A stretch of DNA of 33,215 bases from assembly GCA_947164865.1 (NCBI GenBank), contig CAMUYA010000031.1, positions 1 through 33,215 of the forward strand. Direction: 5' to 3'. A program made the translations under genes and the position numbers. This stretch comes from an uncultured Lachnospiraceae bacterium. GTDB lineage: Bacteria; Bacillota; Clostridia; Lachnospirales; Lachnospiraceae. The notes beneath the pieces are model-generated. The model had not been told where the DNA came from. It saw only the letters and a program-made list of their open reading frames with translations, and ran no database searches. This document shows positions 15,920-24,040 of the stretch, one piece after another; position 1 is the first letter of the stretch; each line of letters opens with the position of its first letter.

Positions 15920-17196
15920 TGAAAGTATTGATTGTAGGCAGTGGCGGAAGAGAGCATGCCATCGCAACGAGTGTGGCGAAGAGCCCCCGGGCGGATAAGA
16001 TCTACTGCGCACCGGGAAATGCGGGAATAGCGCAGATAGCGGAGTGCGTTCCCATAGGAGCGATGGAGTTTGACAAGATAGTAGCTTTCTCGAAAGAAAA
16101 GGCTATCGACCTTGTTATCGTAGGAATGGATGATCCCCTTGTGGGAGGACTCGTTGATGAGCTGGAAGCTGCGGGGATCCGTGCATTCGGACCGAAGAAG
16201 AATGCGGCTATCCTTGAAGGAAGCAAGGCTTTCTCAAAGGATCTTATGAAAAAGTATAATATACCCACCGCTGCTTACGAGAACTTTGATGATGCGGATA
16301 AGGCCATCGAGTATCTCAAGACAAAGGCAGAGTTTCCCATAGTGCTCAAGGCTGACGGTCTTGCACTGGGAAAGGGAGTGCTCATCTGTCAGAATCTCGA
16401 AGAGGCGCTTGACGGCGTGAAGGAGATCATGCAGGATAAGAAGTTTGGAACTGCAGGAAACCGCATGGTCATCGAGGAGTTCATGACGGGACGTGAGGTC
16501 AGCGTGCTGTCGTTTGTGGACGGAAATATAGTGAAGATCATGTCTTCCGCACAGGATCATAAGCGTGCCAAAGACGGAGATCAGGGCCTGAACACCGGCG
16601 GGATGGGTAATTTCTCCCCAAGTCCTTTCTATACAAAGGAAGTGGATGATTTCTGCCAAAAGCATATTTTCCAGCCCACGGTGGATGCCATGAAAGCAGA
16701 AGGGAGGCCTTTCAAGGGTGTCATCTTCTTCGGGCTCATGCTCACACCTAAGGGACCAAAGGTACTTGAGTATAATGCAAGGTTCGGTGATCCCGAAGCG
16801 CAGGTTGTTCTGCCGAGGCTTAAAAATGACATACTTGATGTGATGGATGCCTGCATTGACGGAACACTTGATAAGCTCGAACTCAGATTTGAGGACAACG
16901 CGGCGGTATGTGTGGTGCTTGCAAGCGACGGATATCCCGTCAAATACGAAAAAGGATTTCCTATCAAGGGGCTGGATGCATTTGATGGAAAAGATGATTA
17001 TTTCTGCTTCCACGCAGGTACAAAATTCGATGAAAGCGGTCGCATAGTTACAAACGGCGGAAGAGTGCTCGGAATAACGGCCACCGGCAGGGATCTTAAA
17101 GAGGCGAGGAAGAAGGCTTACGAAGCCACGGAGTGGGTGGATTTCGAAAATAAATATATGCGCCACGATATAGGCAAAGCCATAGACGAGGCGTGA
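15919..17196 (+). CDS. purD: Phosphoribosylamine-glycine ligase (GAR synthetase)
   Basis: ATP-grasp enzyme joining phosphoribosylamine and glycine. It has 425 aa, full length. Motifs: VLIVGSGGREHAIA at the N-terminus, FGPKKNAAILEGSKAFSK, the ATP-grasp VLKADGLALGKGV, SSAQDHKRAKDGDQGLNTGGMG, and EYNARFGDPEAQVVLPRL. The start codon shares its A with the purN stop (TAATG). It closes the pur cluster; a strong terminator follows 7 bases after the stop. No PurR or guanine-riboswitch sequence is seen upstream of purE. Confidence 0.97.
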   Translation: MKVLIVGSGGREHAIATSVAKSPRADKIYCAPGNAGIAQIAECVPIGAMEFDKIVAFSKEKAIDLVIVGMDDPLVGGLVDELEAAGIRAFGPKKNAAILEGSKAFSKDLMKKYNIPTAAYENFDDADKAIEYLKTKAEFPIVLKADGLALGKGVLICQNLEEALDGVKEIMQDKKFGTAGNRMVIEEFMTGREVSVLSFVDGNIVKIMSSAQDHKRAKDGDQGLNTGGMGNFSPSPFYTKEVDDFCQKHIFQPTVDAMKAEGRPFKGVIFFGLMLTPKGPKVLEYNARFGDPEAQVVLPRLKNDILDVMDACIDGTLDKLELRFEDNAAVCVVLASDGYPVKYEKGFPIKGLDAFDGKDDYFCFHAGTKFDESGRIVTNGGRVLGITATGRDLKEARKKAYEATEWVDFENKYMRHDIGKAIDEA

Positions 17197-17202
17197 TACG
17201 GT

Positions 17203-17245
17203 TCCGGTAAACAAAGTATTTGCTTTTGTTTACCGGATATTTTTT
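17203..17245 (+). terminator. Intrinsic terminator of the purine operon
   Basis: TCCGGTAAACAAA (17203-17215) pairs perfectly with TTTGTTTACCGGA (17225-17237); a 9-base loop separates them, and TATTTTTTAAG follows. Confidence 0.95.
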
Positions 17246-17298
17246 AAGATTTCTTAAGCAAAAAACCTTAAAAAAGGCTGGATAATCATTATTTAGTG

Positions 17299-17307
17299 TG
17301 ATATTAT
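17299..17307 (+). promoter_or_regulatory. Extended -10 promoter of the SH3b protein gene
   Basis: TG-A-TATTAT at 17299-17307 is an extended -10 element. No good -35 is visible at 17 bases. It would give a leader of about 85 bases ahead of the ATG at 17397. Confidence 0.45.
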
Positions 17308-17396
17308 AGGTATGGTATCTATATCGTGTGGTTTTTGGCGTTTCGTCTGACGGCGGAATGTTTGATTCATTGGAATAGAAATGCGAGGATTTAAAC

Positions 17397-18899
17397 ATGA
17401 GATTAACTGAACTTTTCCCTCGAAAGAAATGGCTTGTCAGTGCGGTTGCTACCGTGGCTGCGGTCGTTGTCGGGGTATTTATGATAAAGATAACGAGCCT
17501 GGCGGCAAGCACGGGTAAGATCACCGGTAACGGTGTAAACGTTCGTGCGGAAGCAAGTACAAGCAGTGAAGCGGTGGGAACTCTTCAGAAGAATGATACG
17601 ATCACCATCAACGGACAGGTGACAGGAGCTGACGGAAAGATATGGTATCAGATCTCCTTAAACGGAGGCATCGGATATGTCCGTTCAGACCTGGCTACAG
17701 TTACCGACGGATCGACTCCCGACACCATAGGAGCTGACGGTACCGTTACAGAGGGCGGTGACCCTTCGATAGATATGTGCAACCCCATAGAGGCTACTGT
17801 CACAAGCGATCAGGCTTGCAGAGTGCGTCAGGATGCTTCTACCGCATCCACGATCCTCGGCTCGGCACCCAGCGGAACGGTTGTTACCATAAAGGGTTCA
17901 AAGGTGGGCGCTTCCGACAGTATGACATGGTATTACGTGGATGTTCCTCAGGATGACGGAACCACCATCACCGGATTCATCCGCTCCACATTTATAACAC
18001 CTTCGGGAGATCTTACTCCCCTTACACCCGAGGTTCCCGAAACACCGGAAGAGCCCGAGCCCACAGAGCCCGAACCCGAACCGGAACCTGTAGTGCAGAA
18101 GGATTATGACACTCAGCTTCAGGGCGAGGACTGGTATCTGCTCGATTATAAGGCAAATGACGGTGCAGGACTTCAGTATAAGATCACAGAGCTGTTTGAT
18201 AAGACAAAAGAAGTAACCGCACTTAAGAGTAAGAACAAGAATCTTGTGATCGGACTTGTGATCGCGATCATCCTTGCAGTGGCAGGGCTCGGAGCGGCAG
18301 CATTCTTCTTCCTTAAGCTTCGCGACACCAGGGATAAAGCGGCTTTCGCCGATGCTGAAAAAGAGCGCCGCGCAAGGCTTGCCGGCAACAGACCCGCTCA
18401 GGGCGGAGCAAGACCTGCTCCCGGTCAGGGAACAGCAAGGCCGGTACAGGGTCAGCCCCATCAGCGTCCCACAGGACAGGGCGGAGCAAGACCTGCTCAG
18501 GGTGGTCAGCGCCCTATGCCGGGGCCTAACGGAGCAAGACCTGCTCAGGGTGGTCAGCGCCCTATGCCGGGGCCTAACGGAGCAAGACCTGCCCAGGGTC
18601 AGGGAGGTCAGCGCCCTATGCCGGGACCTAACGGAGCAAGACCCGCTCAGGGTCAGCCTCATCAGCGCCCCGCAGGACAGGGTGGATCAAGGCCCGTACA
18701 GGGTCAGCCATCGCAGAGACCTGCAGGACAGGGCGGAGCAAGGCCGGCTCAGGGCGGTCAGCCGGGACCGAACGGTCGTCCCGCACCCAGACCGGTACAG
18801 AACGGCAATCCAAATCCTCAGGCTTCCAAGCCGGTATCGGATGATACGGACGAATTTGAGTTCGGCTTCCTTAACTGGGAAAGCAAGGATAAAGAATAA
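17397..18899 (+). CDS. SH3b-domain membrane protein with repetitive cytoplasmic tail
   Basis: A 500-aa protein. An N-terminal hydrophobic helix (about 13-35, signal or anchor) leads to an extracellular part with two bacterial SH3 domains: about 40-105 (GNGVNVRAEASTSSEAVGTL) and about 125-205 (ACRVRQDASTASTILGSA). A Pro/Glu-rich linker (PEPEPEPV) follows. A second membrane helix lies at about 281-306 (LVIGLVIAIILAVAGLGAAAFFFLKL). After it comes a basic segment, then a disordered G/Q/P/R-rich tail with repeats (GARPAQGGQRPMPGPN), ending in an acidic-aromatic tail (DEFEFGFLNWESKDKE). SH3b domains usually bind cell wall. The tail should be cytoplasmic, and its arginines may bind nucleic acid or other partners. 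Function unknown; transcribed alone. Confidence 0.75.
   Translation: MRLTELFPRKKWLVSAVATVAAVVVGVFMIKITSLAASTGKITGNGVNVRAEASTSSEAVGTLQKNDTITINGQVTGADGKIWYQISLNGGIGYVRSDLATVTDGSTPDTIGADGTVTEGGDPSIDMCNPIEATVTSDQACRVRQDASTASTILGSAPSGTVVTIKGSKVGASDSMTWYYVDVPQDDGTTITGFIRSTFITPSGDLTPLTPEVPETPEEPEPTEPEPEPEPVVQKDYDTQLQGEDWYLLDYKANDGAGLQYKITELFDKTKEVTALKSKNKNLVIGLVIAIILAVAGLGAAAFFFLKLRDTRDKAAFADAEKERRARLAGNRPAQGGARPAPGQGTARPVQGQPHQRPTGQGGARPAQGGQRPMPGPNGARPAQGGQRPMPGPNGARPAQGQGGQRPMPGPNGARPAQGQPHQRPAGQGGSRPVQGQPSQRPAGQGGARPAQGGQPGPNGRPAPRPVQNGNPNPQASKPVSDDTDEFEFGFLNWESKDKE
18483..18650 (+). repeat. 48-bp tandem coding repeats
   Basis: Units start at 18483, 18531 and 18579, and a fourth, diverging unit at 18633. 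The first two are 48 bp and nearly identical; the third is 54 bp through a 6-bp insertion. Each unit encodes GARPAQGGQRPMPGPN. Looser variants extend from about 18400 to 18780. Such repeats tend to change copy number by slippage. Confidence 0.85.
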
Positions 18900-18917
18900 T
18901 CCTGATTTACTATATTT

Positions 18918-18955
18918 CTCCCCTCTGTTATAATCAGCAGAGGGGAGTTCATTTA
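18918..18955 (+). terminator. Intrinsic terminator after the SH3b gene
   Basis: CTCCCCTCTG (18918-18927) pairs with CAGAGGGGAG (18938-18947); a 10-base loop separates them, and TTCATTT follows, a modest T-tract. Confidence 0.75.
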
Positions 18956-18996
18956 ATAACCTAATATAGCTTATCTTATATCGCAGGCAGGGGTAT

Positions 18997-19371
18997 ATGT
19001 TTATAGAGATAGATTTTAACAGCGATGAGGCCCTTTATCTCCAGCTCCGGAATCAGATAATCCTCGGCATTGCTATGGATGAATATCATGAAGGGGACGC
19101 ACTTCCGAGCGTGAGGCAGTTGGCTGAAGACATAGGAATAAATATGCATACCGTCAACAAGGCCTATTCCGTGCTCAGACAGGATGGCTATGTCAAGGTA
19201 GACAGAAGACGCGGAGCATTTATAGCGGTAGATTCCGTAAAGGAAGAGCATCTCAGGGGAATGAGGGAGAGGATGAAGGCTGTTGTAGCGGAAGCTGTGT
19301 GCAGAAATGTTTCAAAACGCGAGCTCCACGCGCTGATAGACAGTATTTATGAGGAGTATGGGCTGGAGTAG
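18997..19371 (+). CDS. GntR-family transcriptional regulator, YtrA subfamily
   Basis: A 124-aa DNA-binding protein with an N-terminal winged helix (about 10-75): EALYLQLRNQIILGIA, then LPSVRQLAEDIGINMHTVNKAYSVLRQDGYV and RRRGAFIAV. It has only a short C-terminal helical tail, which defines the YtrA type. These regulators usually control an adjacent ABC transporter, and none is present here. It is followed 142 bases later by clpC, whose upstream region contains repeated ATTATGTAAAC-like sequences. Ribosome site AGGGG before ATG. Its target is unknown; autoregulation or control of clpC are possibilities. Confidence 0.85.
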   Translation: MFIEIDFNSDEALYLQLRNQIILGIAMDEYHEGDALPSVRQLAEDIGINMHTVNKAYSVLRQDGYVKVDRRRGAFIAVDSVKEEHLRGMRERMKAVVAEAVCRNVSKRELHALIDSIYEEYGLE

Positions 19372-19400
19372 ATTTCGGTTTATGTTAATCACCGGAAAAA

Positions 19401-19497
19401 TTATGTAAATGACAGCTTTGAATTATGTAAACTGATAACAGGGTTTATTTTATGCAGTTATGTAAACCAAATACACATTTGAATCATGTGAACTAAT
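19401..19497 (+). promoter_or_regulatory. Repeated ATTATGTAAAC-like sequences before clpC
   Basis: TTATGTAAA occurs at 19401-19409, 19423-19431 and 19458-19466, with a related TCATGTGAA at 19484-19492. Two copies sit in longer near-identical blocks: TTTGAATTATGTAAACTGAT (19417-19436) and TTTGAATCATGTGAACTAAT (19478-19497). This fills the 141-base gap between the GntR gene and clpC. No CtsR heptad repeat or CIRCE element is seen. Candidate operators for an unknown regulator. Confidence 0.5.
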
Positions 19498-19512
19498 CGG
19501 AGGAATTTCAAC

Positions 19513-21951
19513 TTGCAGGGAAAATACACACAGAAAGCTCAGCATGCACTCAAGGAAGCTGCAAAATGTGCCAGAGCTTATCATCAGGGATATATCGGGT
19601 CGGAACATCTGCTGGCGGGGCTCGTGGCCGATGAAACGAGCGTGGCCGGAAAGGTTCTCAGAGAAAACGGAGTGGATCCGGCCAAGTACAACGAAATGAT
19701 AAAGGAGATGATCTCCTTTGACGAGAATGTTGTAATAAGAGAAAGAGGACTCTACTCGCCCCGGGCGGAGCTTATACTGGAGGAGGCTGAGAAGACAGCC
19801 GAAAGATTCGGACAAAAAGATGTGGGAACAGAGCACATCCTTCTGGCTATAATAAGAGAGGGCGAAAATGTTGCTATAAGGCTGCTCATGACTTTGGGCG
19901 TGAACATTCAGAAGCTTTATTCCGAGGTGCTCTCCGCCATCGGTCAGGATCCCGCACTTGTTAAGGAAGATCTCGGCGCCAGGAACGGCAGGGGGAAAGG
20001 CTCCATGCTCGCACAGTACAGCAGGGATCTCACCAAGCTTGCAGAGGAAGGTAAGCTCGACCCCGTGATCGGAAGGACGGATGAGATCCGCCGCATGATC
20101 CAGATATTAAGCCGCAGGACCAAGAACAATCCCTGTCTTATAGGAGAGCCGGGTGTGGGAAAAACAGCCGTTGTTGAGGGACTGGCACAGAGGATCGTTT
20201 CGGGGGATGTGCCTGCCACGGTGCGCAATAAGAGGCTTCTTACACTCGATCTTTCGGGAATGGTGGCAGGAAGTAAATACAGGGGAGAATTCGAAGAGAG
20301 GATCAAAAAGGTGATCCGCGAGGTTATAGATGACGGAAACGTTATCCTTTTCCTCGACGAGCTGCACACTCTCATTGGAGCCGGAGGAGCGGAAGGCGCC
20401 ATAGACGCTTCCAATATCATGAAGCCCTCGCTTGCCAGAGGAGAGCTTCAGCTTATCGGAGCTACGACTATCTCGGAATACAGAAAATATGTGGAGAAGG
20501 ATGCTGCGCTTGAGAGAAGATTCCAGCCCGTGATGGTGGAAGAACCCACTCAGGAGGAATCTATCAGGATTCTCGAGGGCGTTAAGGAAAAATATGAAGA
20601 ACATCACCATGTACGCATAACACAGGAAGCTGTGGAGGCTGCCGTAAGGCTTTCCGCACGTTATATCAACGACCGCAATCTTCCCGATAAGGCAATAGAC
20701 CTTATTGATGAAGCTGCCGCAAGTGCCAGATTAAAGGGTATGGAAAAGCCGGATAAGCTCTCGGAACTTGCAGAGCAGATAAGAAAGCTTGACCGTCAGA
20801 TAGAGCTTTCCATCAGGATGGAAGCTTTCCTGCAGGCTCATGAGCTTAAGGAAAAGCAGGATGTGATCCTTCAAAAATATGAAAGGATGCAGACCAGGCT
20901 TCAGGAAAGGTCGGAAGAATACACATATTCCATAGGTGAGGATGAGATCGCCGCAGTTGTTGCAATGTGGACTAAGATCCCCGTCACCAAGCTGGCGGAG
21001 AAGGAGAGTGAAAGACTGCTAAGGCTTGAGAGCATCCTTCACAAGAGAGTCATAGGCCAGGAGGAGGCAGTTTCATCCATCTCCAAGGCTATGAGAAGAG
21101 GCCGCGTGGGGCTTAAGGCACCCGGAAGGCCCATAGGGTCATTTTTGTTTCTCGGCCCCACAGGTGTGGGAAAGACCGAGCTTTCAAAAGCTCTTGCCGA
21201 GGCAATGTTCGGATCGGAAGATGCGATCATAAGAGTTGATATGTCCGAGTATATGGAAGGTCACTCCGTATCCAAGATGATCGGTTCACCTCCGGGATAT
21301 GTGGGATTTGAGGAAGGCGGACAGCTTACGGACAAGATACGCAAGAATCCTTATTCCGTGGTGCTCTTTGACGAGATCGAAAAGGCCCATCCCGATGTGT
21401 TCAATGTGCTGCTTCAGGTGCTTGATGAAGGCCATATTACCGATTCAAAGGGACGCAAGGTGTCCTTTAAGAACACTATCCTTATAATGACATCAAATGC
21501 CGGTGCGCAGAGGATCGTTGATCCCAAGAATCTCGGATTTGCCACCGAAAAGAGTGAGCAGAAGGATTACGAAAAGATGAAATCCGCAGTGATGGAGGAG
21601 GTTAAAAAGTCCTTCAAACCGGAGTTTATCAACCGTATCGACGATATTCTCGTATTCCATCAGCTTACGGATGACAATATGAAAGCAATAGCAAATCTGC
21701 TTCTCTCCGAGCTCGCTAAGAGGAGTGAGAGCCAGATGGGCATCAAGCTTTCATTTACGGCAGCTCTCAAGGAGCATATCGTCAAAAAGTTCGCCGATAA
21801 AAAGATGGGTGCCAGACCCTTAAGAAGAGGTATCCAGTCCGAGGTGGAGGATGCATTCGCCGAGGAGATCCTTTCCAAGAAGATAAAGCCCGGAGACAAA
21901 GTTACTGTGGGCGCAAAGGACGGAAAGGTTACTTTTAAGGTAAAGGCCTGA
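19513..21951 (+). CDS. clpC: ATP-dependent Clp protease ATP-binding subunit ClpC
   Basis: Hsp100/AAA+ unfoldase that feeds substrates to ClpP. It has 812 aa, the usual size. Layout: N-terminal ClpN double repeat (1-145), AAA-1 with GEPGVGKTA (Walker A) and LFLDELHTLIGAGGAEGA, a UVR-type middle domain (EQIRKLDRQIELSIRMEAFLQAHELKEKQ), then AAA-2 with GPTGVGKTE and VVLFDEIEKAHPDVFN. The C-terminus continues to FKVKA. The start is TTG at 19513, preceded by GGAGG with 9 bases spacing; no earlier ATG fits. Unusually, no ctsR-mcsA-mcsB genes precede it, so heat-shock control must differ or lie elsewhere. Confidence 0.96.
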   Translation: MQGKYTQKAQHALKEAAKCARAYHQGYIGSEHLLAGLVADETSVAGKVLRENGVDPAKYNEMIKEMISFDENVVIRERGLYSPRAELILEEAEKTAERFGQKDVGTEHILLAIIREGENVAIRLLMTLGVNIQKLYSEVLSAIGQDPALVKEDLGARNGRGKGSMLAQYSRDLTKLAEEGKLDPVIGRTDEIRRMIQILSRRTKNNPCLIGEPGVGKTAVVEGLAQRIVSGDVPATVRNKRLLTLDLSGMVAGSKYRGEFEERIKKVIREVIDDGNVILFLDELHTLIGAGGAEGAIDASNIMKPSLARGELQLIGATTISEYRKYVEKDAALERRFQPVMVEEPTQEESIRILEGVKEKYEEHHHVRITQEAVEAAVRLSARYINDRNLPDKAIDLIDEAAASARLKGMEKPDKLSELAEQIRKLDRQIELSIRMEAFLQAHELKEKQDVILQKYERMQTRLQERSEEYTYSIGEDEIAAVVAMWTKIPVTKLAEKESERLLRLESILHKRVIGQEEAVSSISKAMRRGRVGLKAPGRPIGSFLFLGPTGVGKTELSKALAEAMFGSEDAIIRVDMSEYMEGHSVSKMIGSPPGYVGFEEGGQLTDKIRKNPYSVVLFDEIEKAHPDVFNVLLQVLDEGHITDSKGRKVSFKNTILIMTSNAGAQRIVDPKNLGFATEKSEQKDYEKMKSAVMEEVKKSFKPEFINRIDDILVFHQLTDDNMKAIANLLLSELAKRSESQMGIKLSFTAALKEHIVKKFADKKMGARPLRRGIQSEVEDAFAEEILSKKIKPGDKVTVGAKDGKVTFKVKA

Positions 21952-22003
21952 CACCTTTCGACAAGTGTGAACTTTTCTTAAATATTTGTTAAGCCTATTT
22001 ACC

Positions 22004-22033
22004 ATGACACATGTTATGAATTAAAATCATAAT
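22004..22033 (+). promoter_or_regulatory. Probable promoter of the small beta protein gene
   Basis: ATGACA (22004-22009), 18 bases, CATAAT (22028-22033). The expected start is near 22040, next to a small AGGGA-GAATT-TCCCT hairpin. The promoter would serve the gene at 22113, and radA by read-through. Confidence 0.45.
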
Positions 22034-22067
22034 ATGCAGGGAGAATTTCCCTTATGCTGTTTGCGCG

Positions 22068-22094
22068 ACAATAGAGCGCGAATCGGTCTATTGT
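22068..22094 (+). promoter_or_regulatory. Leader stem-loop before the small beta protein gene
   Basis: ACAATAG (22068-22074) pairs with CTATTGT (22088-22094). The stem ends just before the ribosome site AAGGAGG (about 22099-22105), so it leaves that site free. Confidence 0.4.
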
Positions 22095-22112
22095 AGAGAA
22101 GGAGGATCAGCA

Positions 22113-22526
22113 ATGGCTGTAGTAACGGAGCTTATCCGCAAAGAGTCGGATGGCAGTATCAGTTTTGGAAATTATGAGCTCAGTCAGAAATCAAAAGTAG
22201 AGGACTTTCCTTTTGAAGGCGACCGTCTTAAGGTTAAGACCTTTAACGAGATCACAAAGCTGGAAAAGAACGGATCATTCCTTTACGAATCGGTGCCGGG
22301 AACGGCGGTAAACAATTTCAAAGAGACTGAAAAAGGCGTGGAATTCACCGTAGAGGCAAAAGAAGATGTGCAGATAACTCTCGGGCTCGAGGATGATACA
22401 CTCTATGAGATATTTGTCGGTGGTGAAAACACGGGAGCAGTTCAGACAGGCCTCGGCGGAAAGCTTTCGATCAGTGTTGAGACTGCGAATGCGGATGCTG
22501 TGGCAGTCAAAGTAGTAAAAGCATAA
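22113..22526 (+). CDS. Small beta-rich conserved protein (often labelled 'endosialidase'), function unknown
   Basis: A 137-aa protein without signal peptide, membrane helix or Cys. It starts MAVVTELIRKESDGSISFGNYELSQKSKV and is dominated by alternating hydrophobic residues, suggesting an all-beta fold; TGLGGKLSISVE lies near the end. From memory, close homologues in Lachnospiraceae carry the database label endosialidase. Nothing here resembles a sialidase: no Asp boxes, no phage tail-spike features and far too short. I treat that name as unsupported. It sits between clpC and radA with a strong ribosome site (AAGGAGG) and its own terminator, which suggests high expression of an abundant small protein. 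Confidence 0.75.
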   Translation: MAVVTELIRKESDGSISFGNYELSQKSKVEDFPFEGDRLKVKTFNEITKLEKNGSFLYESVPGTAVNNFKETEKGVEFTVEAKEDVQITLGLEDDTLYEIFVGGENTGAVQTGLGGKLSISVETANADAVAVKVVKA

Positions 22527-22546
22527 CAGAATAATGAAAAGATCAG

Positions 22547-22586
22547 CGGCGCGGCGTATGATGACAATATGCCGCGCCGAGTTTTT
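22547..22586 (+). terminator. Strong intrinsic terminator directly before radA
   Basis: CGGCGCGGCGTAT (22547-22559) pairs with ATATGCCGCGCCG (22567-22579) over 13 bp with one G-U pair and a 7-base loop; AGTTTTT follows. It ends 16 bases before the radA ATG. Confidence 0.92.
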
Positions 22587-22602
22587 AATCAGGGGTATTA
22601 TA

Positions 22603-23973
22603 ATGGCTAAAAAGATGACCAGCGTGTTCTTCTGCCAGAGCTGCGGCTATGAGTCATCCAAATGGATGGGACAGTGCCCGGGCTGCAAAGAATGGAACAC
22701 ATTCGTGGAAGAACAGTTCACAAAAGAAGAGATCAGGAAAGGATCCGCTTCAAAGGGTGCAAAGGCTACAGAATCAGAGGTTGTCGCACTTTCCGAGGTG
22801 TCGGTTAAGGAGGACGATAAGCTCCTTACCGGGATAGGAGAGCTCGACAGAGTGCTTGGAGGGGGAATAGTTGCGGGCAGCCTCACTCTGGTGGGAGGCG
22901 ACCCCGGAATAGGAAAGTCTACGCTGCTTCTGCAGGTGTGCAGAAATCTTTCTTCGAATGATGTGAGCGTGCTTTATGTATCGGGAGAGGAATCTAAGAT
23001 ACAGATAAAGATGCGTGCGGACAGGATCGGACAGTTCACGGACAAGATGGAGCTGTTGTGTGAGACAGACCTTGGTACGATCTCAGAAATAATCAAAAAA
23101 AGAAAGCCGCAGGTTGCTGTTATCGATTCTATTCAGACCATGTACAACGACAATGTTTCATCTGCGCCCGGCTCCGTAAGCCAGGTGAGAGAGACAACGG
23201 GAGTGCTGCTGCAGCTTGCAAAGGGGCTTGGAATATCAATCTTCATCGTGGGTCACGTGACCAAGGACGGGTCTGTGGCCGGCCCCAGAGTGCTGGAGCA
23301 TATGGTGGATACGGTTCTCTACTTTGAGGGCGACAGACATGCATCATACAGGGTGTTAAGAGGTGTAAAGAATCGTTTCGGCTCCACCGATGAGATAGGT
23401 GTATTCGAGATGCGGCAGGATGGGCTTGCGGAGGTCATGAATCCATCGGAATTCATGCTTGATGGACGCCCCGTGGATGCGTCGGGATCGGTCGTGACAT
23501 GCTCAATGGAAGGGACCAGACCTCTTCTTCTGGAGATACAGAGCCTTGTCTGTCAGACCAATTTCGGGCTCCCCAGAAGACAGGCCACGGGAACGGATTA
23601 TAACAGAGTAAATCTCCTGATGGCTGTGCTTGAGAAAAGATGCGGTCTCAGATTGGGCGACTGCGATGCGTATGTTAATATCACAGGCGGTGTGAAGATA
23701 TCGGAGCCTGCCACGGACCTTGGGATCGTGCTTGCCATAATATCAAGCTTCAGAAACAAGCCGCTCGATCCGGGGCTTGTGGCCTTCGGGGAAGTCGGCC
23801 TTTCCGGAGAGGTGAGGAGCGTATCCATGGCAAGGCAGCGTGTGGCCGAGGCCGCCAAGCTGGGCTTTAAGACATGCATCGTGCCGGCGGGCTGTGAAGC
23901 TGAATGTAAAAAGGTAAAGGGAATAGAGGTTATCGGAGTTTCAAATATAAGGGAAGCACTTGATAAGGTTTAA
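22603..23973 (+). CDS. radA: DNA repair protein RadA
   Basis: RecA-like helicase that helps branch migration during recombination repair. It has about 456 aa. The N-terminal C4 zinc finger reads CQSCGYESSKWMGQCPGC, Walker A is GGDPGIGKSTLL, and the RadA-specific KNRFGSTDEIGVFEM motif is present. The C-terminal Lon-protease-like domain (about 270-456) includes RRQATGTDYNRVNLLMAVLEKR. The frame opens 23 codons earlier, but those codons lie in the terminator; the ATG at 22603 with AGGGG upstream begins the zinc finger. The terminator 16 bases upstream implies read-through or an undetected promoter, keeping radA at lower levels than the gene before it. Confidence 0.95.
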   Translation: MAKKMTSVFFCQSCGYESSKWMGQCPGCKEWNTFVEEQFTKEEIRKGSASKGAKATESEVVALSEVSVKEDDKLLTGIGELDRVLGGGIVAGSLTLVGGDPGIGKSTLLLQVCRNLSSNDVSVLYVSGEESKIQIKMRADRIGQFTDKMELLCETDLGTISEIIKKRKPQVAVIDSIQTMYNDNVSSAPGSVSQVRETTGVLLQLAKGLGISIFIVGHVTKDGSVAGPRVLEHMVDTVLYFEGDRHASYRVLRGVKNRFGSTDEIGVFEMRQDGLAEVMNPSEFMLDGRPVDASGSVVTCSMEGTRPLLLEIQSLVCQTNFGLPRRQATGTDYNRVNLLMAVLEKRCGLRLGDCDAYVNITGGVKISEPATDLGIVLAIISSFRNKPLDPGLVAFGEVGLSGEVRSVSMARQRVAEAAKLGFKTCIVPAGCEAECKKVKGIEVIGVSNIREALDKV

Positions 23974-24040
23974 TATACACTGAGTGGATAGTTTAGATGA
24001 TCTTTAGCTTTTGGAGCTTAACCCTGATATAACTCAAACT

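Noticed and set aside
16234..17214. Long minus-strand open frame (326 aa) opposite purD
   Set aside because: Anti-sense shadow of a well-conserved purD; no ribosome site and no recognisable protein.
17898..18662. Long minus-strand open frame (254 aa) opposite the SH3b gene
   Set aside because: It mirrors the repetitive G/Q/P/R coding sequence; its Ser/Cys/Leu-rich product shows no domain, and the plus-strand gene is clearly real.
18483..18780. Tandem repeats that might suggest a CRISPR array
   Set aside because: Units are contiguous multiples of 3 without unique spacers and are in frame within a protein gene.
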